From positions 1 to 33,966 of the forward strand of contig JAFWZG010000033.1 of the NCBI GenBank assembly GCA_017517385.1: DNA of 33,966 nucleotides. The letters are read 5' to 3'. How positions within the stretch are numbered: the stretch's first letter is position 1; the number at the start of each line of letters is the position of its first letter. The DNA comes from Akkermansia sp. (GTDB lineage: Bacteria; Verrucomicrobiota; Verrucomicrobiia; Verrucomicrobiales; Akkermansiaceae). Shown here in pieces: positions 13,562-22,326 of the stretch. The position numbers and the translations under genes are program-made. Under the pieces are notes generated by a model. The model ran no database searches. It was not told where the DNA came from and was given only the letters and a program-made list of their open reading frames with translations.

Positions 13562-14494
13562 ATGGACGAGAAATTAATTATTATTGGAACGGGGCCTGCC
13601 GGTTATACCGCGGCCATTTACGCAGCGCGTGCTGATCTTTCCCCCTTGGTATTCACGGGTGAGCAGCTCGGCGGGCAGCTTACTACGACCACAGAGGTGG
13701 AAAACTTCCCGGGATTCCCCGAGGGTATCATGGGGCCTGACCTCATGTTCAACATGAGCCAGCAGGCTGAGAAGTTCGGTGCTCGTTATGCATATGAGAA
13801 TGTGATTTCCGTAACGCAGGAAGCATGCAGCGGCTTATTCGTGGTAACAACTTCCGGCGGTGCGTACAAGGCAAAGGCTGTTATCATAGCAACAGGTGCC
13901 AAGGCCCGCTATCTTGGTGTGGAGGGTGAGGCGGAGCTTATTGGGCATGGCCTGACCGCTTGCGCTACTTGCGATGGGGCATTCTATCGTGATGTACCCG
14001 TCTGTGTGGTGGGCGGTGGTGATAGCGCTTGCGAGGAGGCTGCATTCCTTACCCGCTTTGCCAGCAAGGTGTACCTCATTCACCGCCGTGACCAGCTGCG
14101 CGCCAGCAAGGCTATGCAGCAGCGCGTTCTCTCTAACCCGAAGATTGAACCCGTGTGGAACAGCACCATCGCTGCCTATTCTAAGGATGAGGCTGGTGAG
14201 CTGGACGGGGTGACACTTCGTGATACAGTGACTGGTGAGGAGCGCCCGCTGGAGGTTAAGTGCGTATTTATGGCCATTGGGCACTCCCCGAACAGTAAGT
14301 TCCTCGGAGACCTCGTGGATGTGGATGCCGCCGGTTTCATCATTCGCACCAATGGAGGCACTGCTACGAAGACCCCCGGTCTTTTCGCCGCCGGTGACGT
14401 GGCTGATCCTGTGTATCGTCAGGCTATTTCCGCTGCCGGTATGGGCTGCTGGGCCGCCATTGAAGCTGAGCGTTACCTGCTTGCTCAGGAGTAA
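13562..14494 (+). CDS. trxB: Thioredoxin reductase
   Basis: A 310-residue low-molecular-weight thioredoxin reductase, a cytoplasmic flavoenzyme that passes electrons from NADPH through FAD and a redox disulfide to thioredoxin. It has the FAD motif GTGPAGY (9-15), GGQLTTTTEVENFPGFP (37-53), the redox centre C134-A-T-C137 in TACATCDGAFY, the NADPH motif GGGDSACEEA (151-160) and the second FAD motif FAAGDVADPVYRQ near the C-terminus. Length and motif order match the family, so the assignment is secure. No thioredoxin gene is adjacent. It is divergent from the LolC/E-type gene with a palindrome between the promoters; a leaderless mRNA is predicted. The Sel1 gene follows after 31 bases. Confidence 0.95.
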   Translation: MDEKLIIIGTGPAGYTAAIYAARADLSPLVFTGEQLGGQLTTTTEVENFPGFPEGIMGPDLMFNMSQQAEKFGARYAYENVISVTQEACSGLFVVTTSGGAYKAKAVIIATGAKARYLGVEGEAELIGHGLTACATCDGAFYRDVPVCVVGGGDSACEEAAFLTRFASKVYLIHRRDQLRASKAMQQRVLSNPKIEPVWNSTIAAYSKDEAGELDGVTLRDTVTGEERPLEVKCVFMAIGHSPNSKFLGDLVDVDAAGFIIRTNGGTATKTPGLFAAGDVADPVYRQAISAAGMGCWAAIEAERYLLAQE

Positions 14495-14525
14495 TTAAGA
14501 GAAATTATTACGCATATCTGTCACC

Positions 14526-15161
14526 ATGAAAAAGAAAATGCTTGTAATCGGTGCGCTACTTGCTGTGAGTATGCTCAGCAGCTGCAAGACTCCGGAACAA
14601 CAACTTGCGGAGGCTACGGCACTTGCCTCCGCTGGTAATCATACTGCTGCTCTTCCCCTGTATCGCAGTGCGGCGGAAGCGGGTAATGCGCAGGCTCAGC
14701 TGGCGCTGGGCAAGTGCTATGATTTCGGCCGTGGTGTGACGTCTAATCCTGCTGAGGCTGTCCGCTGGTACAGAATGGCGGCTGTAGCGGGTAATGCTGA
14801 TGCTCAGGATAATCTGGCTACCTGTTACGCTGAAGGCTACGGCGTAACGAAAGACCTGAACGCTGCTTTCAGATGGTATCAGGAGTCCGCGGCCCAAGGT
14901 AATGCATATGCGTATAATAATCTCGGCCTTTGCTACCGTAATGGTGAAGGCGTGGCTGCTAATCATGCCAAGGCTACGGAGTGTTTCCATCAGTCCGCCC
15001 TTATGGGTAATGCAAATGGGCAGTACAATCTGGGCCGCAGTTACTACCATGGCCTCGGCGTTCCGGTGGATATGGAGCAGGCTCGCTTCTGGATTGGACG
15101 TGCCGCCTCTCAGGGGCATCAGAACGCCGCTGCCTTCATGCAAGATAACGAGTGGCAGTAA
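14526..15161 (+). CDS. Sel1-repeat lipoprotein
   Basis: A 211-residue secreted protein. A lipoprotein signal peptide ends in the lipobox LSSC (17-20), predicting lipidation of Cys20. The mature part holds about four to five Sel1-like repeats of 36 residues, each with the pattern A..YR.AA..GNA.AQ..L..CY..G.GV; clear copies begin near residues 40, 76, 112 and 148. Such solenoids bind proteins, for example in envelope complexes, but have no enzyme activity of their own. It lies 31 bases after trxB, with only a weak promoter candidate (TTGCTC-19-TATTAC) between, so it may be co-transcribed with trxB. A clear terminator follows. The binding partner is unknown. Confidence 0.85.
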   Translation: MKKKMLVIGALLAVSMLSSCKTPEQQLAEATALASAGNHTAALPLYRSAAEAGNAQAQLALGKCYDFGRGVTSNPAEAVRWYRMAAVAGNADAQDNLATCYAEGYGVTKDLNAAFRWYQESAAQGNAYAYNNLGLCYRNGEGVAANHAKATECFHQSALMGNANGQYNLGRSYYHGLGVPVDMEQARFWIGRAASQGHQNAAAFMQDNEWQ

Positions 15162-15184
15162 TCAGCTGCTTTGCTACATTCTTC

Positions 15185-15214
15185 AGCCGCGTGCTTGCTG
15201 GCGCGCGGCTTTTT
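15185..15214 (+). terminator. Intrinsic terminator after the Sel1 gene
   Basis: AGCCGCGTGC (15185-15194) pairs with GCGCGCGGCT (15201-15210), ten pairs with one G-T, around a 6-base loop, and runs into five T. Confidence 0.85.
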
Positions 15215-15246
15215 CATAACGCTGAAATGGATGGGCATATACATAA

Positions 15247-16512
15247 ATGAGTGAATCCGAAAACAGAAAAACACCATGGGGCTCCTTTTGGGGGCTGAGT
15301 CTCATTCAGTCCATGAATTCCCTGAATGAGAAAGGGGTGCAGTTCCTGCTCATTGCTCTGGGAATTTGGATGATGAAGGAACTTCAGTACTCTCTTTCCG
15401 TTCTGATAGTTCTTCCGTTTGTTCTGTTTTCGCCGCTGGCCGGTTGGCTGGCGGATCGTTATAGCAAGACTCGTCTCTTGCAGGCCATGGTGCTGCTGCA
15501 GGTTATCGTGCTGGTGGGGATGACCGTCGGCCTCTTTATGCACAGCCTTTGGATAGCAATCGGCTTTTTCACTGTGTTCTGTATTCAGGCCATGTTTTTC
15601 AGCCCTGCCAAGAAGGGGCTGGTAAAAGATATAGTTGGTTCTGAGAATATTGGCTTTGCCAGTGGTATTCTGGAGATTACGTCCATGCTGGCCCTATTGC
15701 TCGGTCAGATTGGCGCTTTATTCATTGAGTATAGTCTGTTGAAGAAGTGGGGCCCGGACTCCGGTTGGGAAGCTGCCGCGTGGCCTTGTGCCTGCTGCAC
15801 ATGCGGTGCAGTAGCTGTTTTCATCCTGAGCCTTTTTATACCTCATTTTGAGCCGGAGAGCAGGCGCCCGTTCCGTTGGAACCTGTTCTGGAAACATTTT
15901 GCCCAGCTTCGTATGATTTGGCGCGTGCCGGTGCTTAGAAATAGTGAGATTGGTATCGGTTACTTCTGGTTTATTGCCGGTACGATGATGCTTATTGCTC
16001 TTCAGATGGCAGCTGAGGCAAACCCCGTGGCCTCTTCCCGCGATTTCATGCAGGTGCTGGGCCAGCAGAAGGATTCTGCGTTGCTGATGGCATGGATAAG
16101 CGGAGGCTCTATTCTGGGCGGTGTGACGGCATCCGTCATTTGTGCCCGTCGCATCCGTACATGGGTTGCAACTGCAGGCGGAGTGGGGATGACGCTAGGC
16201 TGTTTGCTGCTGGCTGTCATTTCATATGGAAGCCCCGCTTTCTATGTTTCTCTAGCCTTCACGGGCTTTATGGCGGCAGGGTATCTTGTGCCCCTCAACG
16301 CACTTTTGCAGGACCGCGCGGACAACGACAAGCGAGGAGATGTGATAGCTGCGGGCAACTTGGTGGATTGTTTTCTTGGCATTATGTCCGTGGTGGTTCA
16401 GGGCTGCATGAAATTGGTAGGAATCAGTCCTCAGGCTCAGTGCGCGATTCTTGCTGTCAGTAGTGCATTTGTGGCTATATTTATTTATCGTAATACCCGA
16501 ACTCTTTCCTAA
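15247..16512 (+). CDS. MFS transporter, LplT-like
   Basis: A 421-residue Major Facilitator Superfamily protein with about 12 hydrophobic helices. The loop between helices 2 and 3 has the MFS motif (GWLADRYSKTRLLQ). The sequence FSPAKKGLVKDIVGSENIGFASGILEITSM and the late PLNALLQDRADNDKRGDVIA resemble LplT lysophospholipid flippases, which are often fused or linked to a PlsC-type acyltransferase; none is present here. Lysophospholipid transport is therefore a family-level inference. The gene follows a terminator and has no good promoter: a TATACA at 15238 sits too close to the ATG. There is no Shine-Dalgarno sequence. The TolC-like gene starts 12 bases after the stop, so the two form a likely operon. 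Confidence 0.8.
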   Translation: MSESENRKTPWGSFWGLSLIQSMNSLNEKGVQFLLIALGIWMMKELQYSLSVLIVLPFVLFSPLAGWLADRYSKTRLLQAMVLLQVIVLVGMTVGLFMHSLWIAIGFFTVFCIQAMFFSPAKKGLVKDIVGSENIGFASGILEITSMLALLLGQIGALFIEYSLLKKWGPDSGWEAAAWPCACCTCGAVAVFILSLFIPHFEPESRRPFRWNLFWKHFAQLRMIWRVPVLRNSEIGIGYFWFIAGTMMLIALQMAAEANPVASSRDFMQVLGQQKDSALLMAWISGGSILGGVTASVICARRIRTWVATAGGVGMTLGCLLLAVISYGSPAFYVSLAFTGFMAAGYLVPLNALLQDRADNDKRGDVIAAGNLVDCFLGIMSVVVQGCMKLVGISPQAQCAILAVSSAFVAIFIYRNTRTLS

Positions 16513-16524
16513 TTTGTATTTGAT

Positions 16525-17787
16525 ATGAAGACTTTCTGGCAGACTAAGCATGGCCCGGCTGGCGTGATGTTAACAGCAGCGGCTGTATGTGCGCTGTGCG
16601 GCTGCAGTGTGGAGAAGAGGCTTGCTGAGATGACGGCTGATGTGCAGATGAGCTTTTCTCAGGCAAAAGAATGGGAGCAGTTGCCAATACGTACTATCTC
16701 TTGGCAGCAGGCCCTCTATATGATTTATAATAATAATATAGAAATCCAAAAGCTTAACTCGACTATCGCTCGCTGTGAACGTGAAGGAATGAGTATTTAT
16801 ACGGACATGATTCCGGGTGTGTCCTACTATGGTTATTTCACTAAAACCCTCAGTGAACTTACCGGAACTTACCGAACGGATGATCTGAGTTCCAACGTAA
16901 ACGTTACTTTCTCTCTTCCCACTATTACAAATATCCCATACCGGGTGTATGCATCGCGCGCCAATACGTTTGCGGCTATCAAATCCAGAGAGCTCAGAGA
17001 GCGTGAATTGACTTCCAGGCTTTATTCTGAGGTGCGGAGGCGTGATGTAGAGCTCAGACGCCGCGCGCTGGAAGATTCCAGACCGAATACCCAGCCTGAG
17101 GGCTCTCGAATGCTTTCCGAGAATACCAGACATCTGAATGATTCTCAGCACTGGAAAACCATCGCGGATTTGCTGGGGGATTATACTGCCCGCTGGCAGA
17201 TTCTTCCTGAATCCATGCCTCGGGTGAACTGGAATACGTATCTGCCCCGCTTTGATAAGCTGGATGAGCTTTCCGCCTGCCGGTTTGCCATTCGTCTGGA
17301 ACAGGCCCATCTGGCTCAGTATGGAATTGCGCTTCAGTATTTGCCCACCATCAATGCACATTTGTATAGTCCCTCACTTTTCTCCTCCACCGGCGGTACA
17401 TACCAAGGTACATTCCTCGGGGGAGATGATACTCGCTTGAATCTTAATCTGGGGTATACGCTAGATACTCAGCTTGATACGTGGAATATGTATCAGGATA
17501 GAAAAGAGAATTACGAGAATGTTCAGCGTGAGGTGCAAGCATCCATTATGGAGCATAAGCATAAGCTTTCACAGCTTCGCCGCAGTGTTCAGGATTACCA
17601 GAGCTGGAGAAGTTACATGGAGAAGCGTATACAGTACCAGCTTGAAACTCCCATAACCAGCGCAGAGGGACTTTTGAACAGAGATTCCCTCATCTATGAC
17701 ATGCGGATGGAGCTTCTGAATCAGGAGAACAGCGCCATTGAGAGTGAGGCTGCTGTTATCATTGAATATGGAATGTCAGGGCGCTGA
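16525..17787 (+). CDS. TolC-family outer-membrane efflux lipoprotein
   Basis: A 420-residue protein with a lipoprotein signal ending LCGC (24-27; lipidated Cys27) and a body typical of outer-membrane efflux proteins. It has long helical segments with heptad-like charge patterns (SRELRERELTSRLYSEVRRRDVELRRR near 155-180 and the stretch around 325-375) and short beta segments. ISWQQALYMIYNNNIEIQKLNSTI (about 59-82) is the usual first OEP helix. Such proteins trimerise to form the exit duct for efflux pumps or type I secretion. No membrane-fusion or RND partner gene is adjacent; its neighbour is an MFS carrier. A terminator overlaps its stop. The family assignment is good but the cargo unknown. 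Confidence 0.8.
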   Translation: MKTFWQTKHGPAGVMLTAAAVCALCGCSVEKRLAEMTADVQMSFSQAKEWEQLPIRTISWQQALYMIYNNNIEIQKLNSTIARCEREGMSIYTDMIPGVSYYGYFTKTLSELTGTYRTDDLSSNVNVTFSLPTITNIPYRVYASRANTFAAIKSRELRERELTSRLYSEVRRRDVELRRRALEDSRPNTQPEGSRMLSENTRHLNDSQHWKTIADLLGDYTARWQILPESMPRVNWNTYLPRFDKLDELSACRFAIRLEQAHLAQYGIALQYLPTINAHLYSPSLFSSTGGTYQGTFLGGDDTRLNLNLGYTLDTQLDTWNMYQDRKENYENVQREVQASIMEHKHKLSQLRRSVQDYQSWRSYMEKRIQYQLETPITSAEGLLNRDSLIYDMRMELLNQENSAIESEAAVIIEYGMSGR

Positions 17788-17810
17788 GCTCGTCTCTGCG
17801 CTGATTTTTT
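17776..17810 (+). terminator. Probable intrinsic terminator after the TolC-like gene
   Basis: TCAG-GGCGC (from 17776) pairs with GCGCTGA (17798-17804) with a small bulge, followed by six T. The hairpin includes the stop codon and reaches the stop of the convergent gene. Confidence 0.55.
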
Positions 17811-20800
17811 ATCGGGCCCGTGGGCGGTAGTTGCCGCTACCGGGCTCGGATGTTGCAGAGGGGGCGTCACCATTGATACGGCGGTCCAGACCAAACTTCC
17901 AGTCTAGTTCATCAATGGTGCCATAGATGATGATATCAATCATGAAGTCGGAGAGGAACGTGACCGGTGAAAGGATAAGGGTGGGCAGGCTTGTCACCTT
18001 CGGCCAGAGATTACCATGAATATAGAGCGTGTCTAGATTAATATCCAGCTTCATATCTACATTCAGATTATAGCCCATGGCTTTCATCTCATAGGCTTTC
18101 AGGTGACCTTCAGCAATGACAAAATTTGCGTAAGCGTCTTGAATGTCATAGGAGAAGATATGATTGTACCCCGGTAGTATTCTGGCTTTGCGTCCTATGG
18201 CGCTAATGGCATTACCCGTGCCGGAGAATGCGCTGGCAATGTAGCTTGGTTCATTGCCGGCCTCCTGACTTTCCGCTGCGGATTCCAGCAGGAGTAGCTT
18301 GGCCGGGAGGTCTGATACAAGCTCACCAATGGGGTGGAAAATGGTGGAACCCATCAGATCACCATTCACTACGCTGATGTATCCATAGCCCTGAATGTCA
18401 TTGATATCCGGGGTGGGGGAGCGGAATCTGAGCTGCCCGTTACAGAGAGCAGAAGCGAACTCTGTGTCGTAAGATGCCAGAATGCTGCTCAGATTCATAT
18501 TTCTCGCATTGATCAGACCATCAAAGCTGGTGCGTCTGCCGGAGATGCCGATTTTCACTGTAGCATCCAGCACGCCTTCCCAGCAGGCTGCATTCATCTG
18601 ATCCAGCAGAAGATAATCATCCGTTATCCTGATGAATCCGCTGAAGCCGGTGAGCGGAATGGTGGTACCCAAAAAATGGAATCCACATTTTCGTGGTGAC
18701 GCAGCACGAATGGTGCCGCTCATGGCCCGTGTGCAGTCAGAGTATATGGGGAATACACAGCTCCGGGTCTCAATGTCGGCAGGTGTCGGCATAATGACAT
18801 CTTCCAGAAACTCATGAAGCGGCGCAAAGAACATCCCCAGAGAGTAGCCGGGGAACACGCTGCCCTTTACATTGACCAGCTCTACGAAACTGTTCTCAAC
18901 ATCAATGATAACAGCATCACCCTTCAGAGTAGTATGGCGGTGAGCATGCCGGAGATTTCTGAGCTCTGAGGCGGAAAAGCCCAGAGCGCTGAAGTCCTGC
19001 CGGGAAAGCCAGGCAGAATTATCATAAATCATGGTGATATTACCTATGGTAATGCAGCATTCATCTTTAATCGGGGTGCCGTTCACCTTTTGGTCATAGC
19101 GTACTTTCGCTCTGACATAGCAGAGGCCTTGTCTTACGTCCGTATAGGGATTGTTCCCCAAATCCTGACGAACACGCTCTCTGCCGGATGAGTCCTCCTC
19201 AATTACTGCAAGCTGGTAAGCCGTGTTCCGCAGGTCTACATCACAGTAGCAATCCACGCTGAGCCCATTGGAATAATCCACTGTGACATCAATACCGGTA
19301 ACGTCATTGGAGCTGTTTGCCGTGAACTTGAAATCGCGGATGATTTCATGTGCATCTGAAGAGTCTATGAGCCTGTCAACGATATCTGCGCGAATATTGT
19401 TGCGACCAGTTACGTGCAGGCGGCCGGCAGTGGTGCCATTGATTTCAACCTCAAGGCTGTTATTATTGTGAGTGACTGTGAGGTCTGCTTTATAGCCATA
19501 GTCACCATTCTCTGCAGCATCAAGATTAATCTTTGCCGCAATAGCTAACGGAATTTCACTACCTCTGAAGGCAACGATTTTGTGCGGCGTTCTTACTAGC
19601 TCCGGAATGCGGAGGTCTATCTCTGCATTTTTGATGAGCATCTTCTCACTATCAAGTGCAAAACTTCCGTCTGCACTCAGTGTGTCCGGCAGTTTAATCT
19701 GAGGTATAGTTATATCGAACTGCTCTAATATGTCCTGATAGGTGGAAGGAAAGAGCTTAAGAGTAACTCCGGTGAAGAGAATGTTACGCTCATCTGTCCA
19801 GTCTATATCAGCATGGCATTCGTTTAAGATTTGATTGTGCTCGGTAGACTCTGCAGCAAAGCTAATGTCAGCTCCCCCCCGTTCTCCTTCGGACATGTGC
19901 AGCGATGCACTAAGGTGACCAAGCTTAGTATCGGCATGACTGATGGTTTCGACTGAGAAATCTAGATTTGCGGAGCGTAAGAGCTCGGAGTGAGGCGCCA
20001 ACGGGGAAAGTTGAGAAACTTCCGGGATAAGCAGTTTTAATCCCGTGATGAGCGTTTCTTTATGATTGATGGCCGAGGCAGAAAGGCTTCCCTCTGTTTT
20101 TTCAATGCTGAGCTGTTCATTCTGGTACCTGATTCCGCTTAGCCTGAGGCCCATGCTGACTCCATTAACCTTGGTATCACCATATTCTACGTTACTTATC
20201 AGTTGTTCTTCTACCGAAAGAATCTCCAGAGAATTTATAAGTAACTCATTGTTCAGGTAGCTGATGCTCTTGAGTGCCGTATCTGCTCGGAATCCATTTA
20301 TGCGCAAACCGTCTGCGCTCACTTCGTCAGCCGAAAGAGTGAGGGTAATTTCATCGGCATTCGTGGGGATTTTATCATTTGTCTGCCTGATGCCGTTAAT
20401 CACTAGCCTGATATCCGGGCGGGTAAGACTCACCCCCTCGGCATTCAAGTGTTCCGTTGAAAGCGCAAGTTTCAGATTATGAACATTGGGCGTAAAAAGT
20501 TGCCAGTCTTTTTCTCCTTCTTCAAAATTTGGGGTCGTCAGAGCGGCTTGCAGGGTAAGTTTTACTCGGTCTCCGAGGTCTAAATCTTCGGGCAGAGTAA
20601 TGGGGGATTCCGTGAACTCGTTGATGATAGCAAGTGTCTGGTTAACATCCACATCTGCTATAAGAGAAGCCGTACCTTCGCCATCATTCGCAGTAGCCAT
20701 CAGGCTAATCGTGCTGTTATTGTACTTAAACTCCAGTCTCTTGATATTGAAGTTACCGTTTCTGTAGAAGAACTCGAGTGAAACGAGATCAATTTTATTA

Positions 20801-21900
20801 TCACCAATGAAAAGGTTCTTCTGCTCGAGTTCTCCATCCAGCCTAATGTTTTCGAGTGAATAGCTTTCGCTGAGGTTGAAACTACCGCTTAGATTAATGG
20901 TGGGGGCGTCTTCCGGGCTGTGAGTAATCTTGGTCAACACACCGGCTTCATCTTCACCGAGTGCCTGAGTGAGCATGGGCACCAGCGAGGCCGTGCTTTT
21001 GAAGCGCAGTCCTAATTCTCTGGATTGGATTACATAACCTGCTTGTAGCGAAGTATCGGAAGGCGGATCAATCGTCGAGAACCGCAGGTTATTGATTGTA
21101 ATGGTATTATTGCGGTACGCGATGGCAAGGCGTATATTCCTGAGTTTGTGAATATCAAAGTCATAGCGTGGCATTTCGCCCTCAAGGGAAATGACCGGTT
21201 CGCCTTGCATGGTGATGTTCAGTCGGAGAGCAGGGGCCTCTGCTTCACTCCAGTTCTGCTTTCTGATGAAGTGATATGTCTCATCAATATAGGATGAGTA
21301 TTTTGCTAGCAGCTCCGGAATGTTAAGCGGCTCACTTTCAGACAGTTCATTCTCGGTATTTGTCTCCTGATTGATATGCTGAGTAAAATTATCAATCTTC
21401 GCGTTGACCTTAATGCTCACGCCTTGGAGGTGCAGCGCTCCTGAGCTGATATGGAGGTCCCCGTTTTTGTTAATAGTGGCAACGAAGGTGAGACCGTTTG
21501 CTTGCAGTACTTCGCCCGGGGCGTTGGTAACAGGAACCGAGATATCGCCTTCGCGGATATTCAGTTTTCTGAGCGGAAACTCGCCGCTAATCAGCTGAAT
21601 GAGATTCAGCTTACAGGATACTGATTTAATACTAGCCAAAGGAGCTCGGTCCTGCTCCTTTGCATAAAGGCGCACTCCCTCTGCTCGTACGGAAAAGCCT
21701 CTATAGGGCTCGAGATATACTCCGTCCAGCTTCAGGTGCAGGCCTGCATCCGCGGCTGTTTTTTCAATTTCGCGTAGAACTGAATCAGGAAGCCCGGCGA
21801 GGGTCAGCCAACTGATGATGGTAGTAATAAGCAGAAAAATCACCAAACACACGGTTGGTATTTTGGTACCGACTCGCCTGATGATGAGTTTTCTGCTCAT
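17809..21900 (-). CDS. AsmA-like/TamB-like large envelope protein
   Basis: A 1363-residue protein with one N-terminal membrane helix (about 15-37, PTVCLVIFLLITTIISW) and a very long periplasmic part made of repeated short beta strands. The start (GLHLKLDGVYLEPYRGFSVRAEGVRLY) and the C-terminal section (RTSFDGLINARNMNLSSILASY and the later GDLMGSTIFHPIGELV) match the AsmA-like/DUF3971 style. This group includes bridge proteins thought to carry phospholipids between the membranes. The exact subfamily is uncertain. It starts 24 bases after rbfA and is probably the last gene of the nusA-infB-rbfA unit, without a Shine-Dalgarno sequence or separate promoter. It has no terminator of its own that I can see. 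Confidence 0.8.
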   Translation of the reverse strand: MSRKLIIRRVGTKIPTVCLVIFLLITTIISWLTLAGLPDSVLREIEKTAADAGLHLKLDGVYLEPYRGFSVRAEGVRLYAKEQDRAPLASIKSVSCKLNLIQLISGEFPLRKLNIREGDISVPVTNAPGEVLQANGLTFVATINKNGDLHISSGALHLQGVSIKVNAKIDNFTQHINQETNTENELSESEPLNIPELLAKYSSYIDETYHFIRKQNWSEAEAPALRLNITMQGEPVISLEGEMPRYDFDIHKLRNIRLAIAYRNNTITINNLRFSTIDPPSDTSLQAGYVIQSRELGLRFKSTASLVPMLTQALGEDEAGVLTKITHSPEDAPTINLSGSFNLSESYSLENIRLDGELEQKNLFIGDNKIDLVSLEFFYRNGNFNIKRLEFKYNNSTISLMATANDGEGTASLIADVDVNQTLAIINEFTESPITLPEDLDLGDRVKLTLQAALTTPNFEEGEKDWQLFTPNVHNLKLALSTEHLNAEGVSLTRPDIRLVINGIRQTNDKIPTNADEITLTLSADEVSADGLRINGFRADTALKSISYLNNELLINSLEILSVEEQLISNVEYGDTKVNGVSMGLRLSGIRYQNEQLSIEKTEGSLSASAINHKETLITGLKLLIPEVSQLSPLAPHSELLRSANLDFSVETISHADTKLGHLSASLHMSEGERGGADISFAAESTEHNQILNECHADIDWTDERNILFTGVTLKLFPSTYQDILEQFDITIPQIKLPDTLSADGSFALDSEKMLIKNAEIDLRIPELVRTPHKIVAFRGSEIPLAIAAKINLDAAENGDYGYKADLTVTHNNNSLEVEINGTTAGRLHVTGRNNIRADIVDRLIDSSDAHEIIRDFKFTANSSNDVTGIDVTVDYSNGLSVDCYCDVDLRNTAYQLAVIEEDSSGRERVRQDLGNNPYTDVRQGLCYVRAKVRYDQKVNGTPIKDECCITIGNITMIYDNSAWLSRQDFSALGFSASELRNLRHAHRHTTLKGDAVIIDVENSFVELVNVKGSVFPGYSLGMFFAPLHEFLEDVIMPTPADIETRSCVFPIYSDCTRAMSGTIRAASPRKCGFHFLGTTIPLTGFSGFIRITDDYLLLDQMNAACWEGVLDATVKIGISGRRTSFDGLINARNMNLSSILASYDTEFASALCNGQLRFRSPTPDINDIQGYGYISVVNGDLMGSTIFHPIGELVSDLPAKLLLLESAAESQEAGNEPSYIASAFSGTGNAISAIGRKARILPGYNHIFSYDIQDAYANFVIAEGHLKAYEMKAMGYNLNVDMKLDINLDTLYIHGNLWPKVTSLPTLILSPVTFLSDFMIDIIIYGTIDELDWKFGLDRRINGDAPSATSEPGSGNYRPRAR

Positions 21901-21924
21901 ATATTCTGATTTGGGTGAGGAAAA

Positions 21925-22311
21925 TCAGATTTCTGGGTCAAATTCGCCCTCGGGAAGGGGCGGGGCTTTCGGAAGGTTTTTGTCAATATCGTCCAGCAGA
22001 TTGACGAGCTCCACGCCTCGCTGGGCAGAATTATCGTACTTGAAAGTGAGGCGGGGCGTGTTTCGGAGAACGACTCGCTTGCTGACAGCTTTCTGAATAA
22101 CTCCGCGATTCTTCGTGAGTTTTTCGATAACCTGAGCGGGAGCCATGCGCCCCACCACGCCTACCCACACGCGCCCCTCCTTCAGGTCTTCTGTAATTTC
22201 GACCTGAAGGATGGAGACGATGGTGCCGTTCCACTCGAACTCTTTCTGAATGAAAGAGCCGATTTCGCGTTTCATCAACTCGTTAACTTTATCGAGGCGA
22301 CGTGTTGCCAT
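21925..22311 (-). CDS. rbfA: 30S ribosome-binding factor A
   Basis: A 128-residue RbfA, a KH-fold protein that binds immature 30S subunits near helix 1 of 16S rRNA and helps late processing and cold adaptation. The start RRLDKVNELMKREIGSFIQKE and the central EITEDLKEGRVWVGV (the classic 'V.V..D...A.V.vs' region) are characteristic, as is the length. It follows infB by 15 bases, the usual infB-rbfA order. A TATAAT lies on the minus strand 8 bases before the ATG (22320-22325) but without a good -35 box, so a separate promoter is doubtful. There is no Shine-Dalgarno sequence. Confidence 0.92.
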   Translation of the reverse strand: MATRRLDKVNELMKREIGSFIQKEFEWNGTIVSILQVEITEDLKEGRVWVGVVGRMAPAQVIEKLTKNRGVIQKAVSKRVVLRNTPRLTFKYDNSAQRGVELVNLLDDIDKNLPKAPPLPEGEFDPEI

Positions 22312-22326
22312 ATATGGTTATTATAA

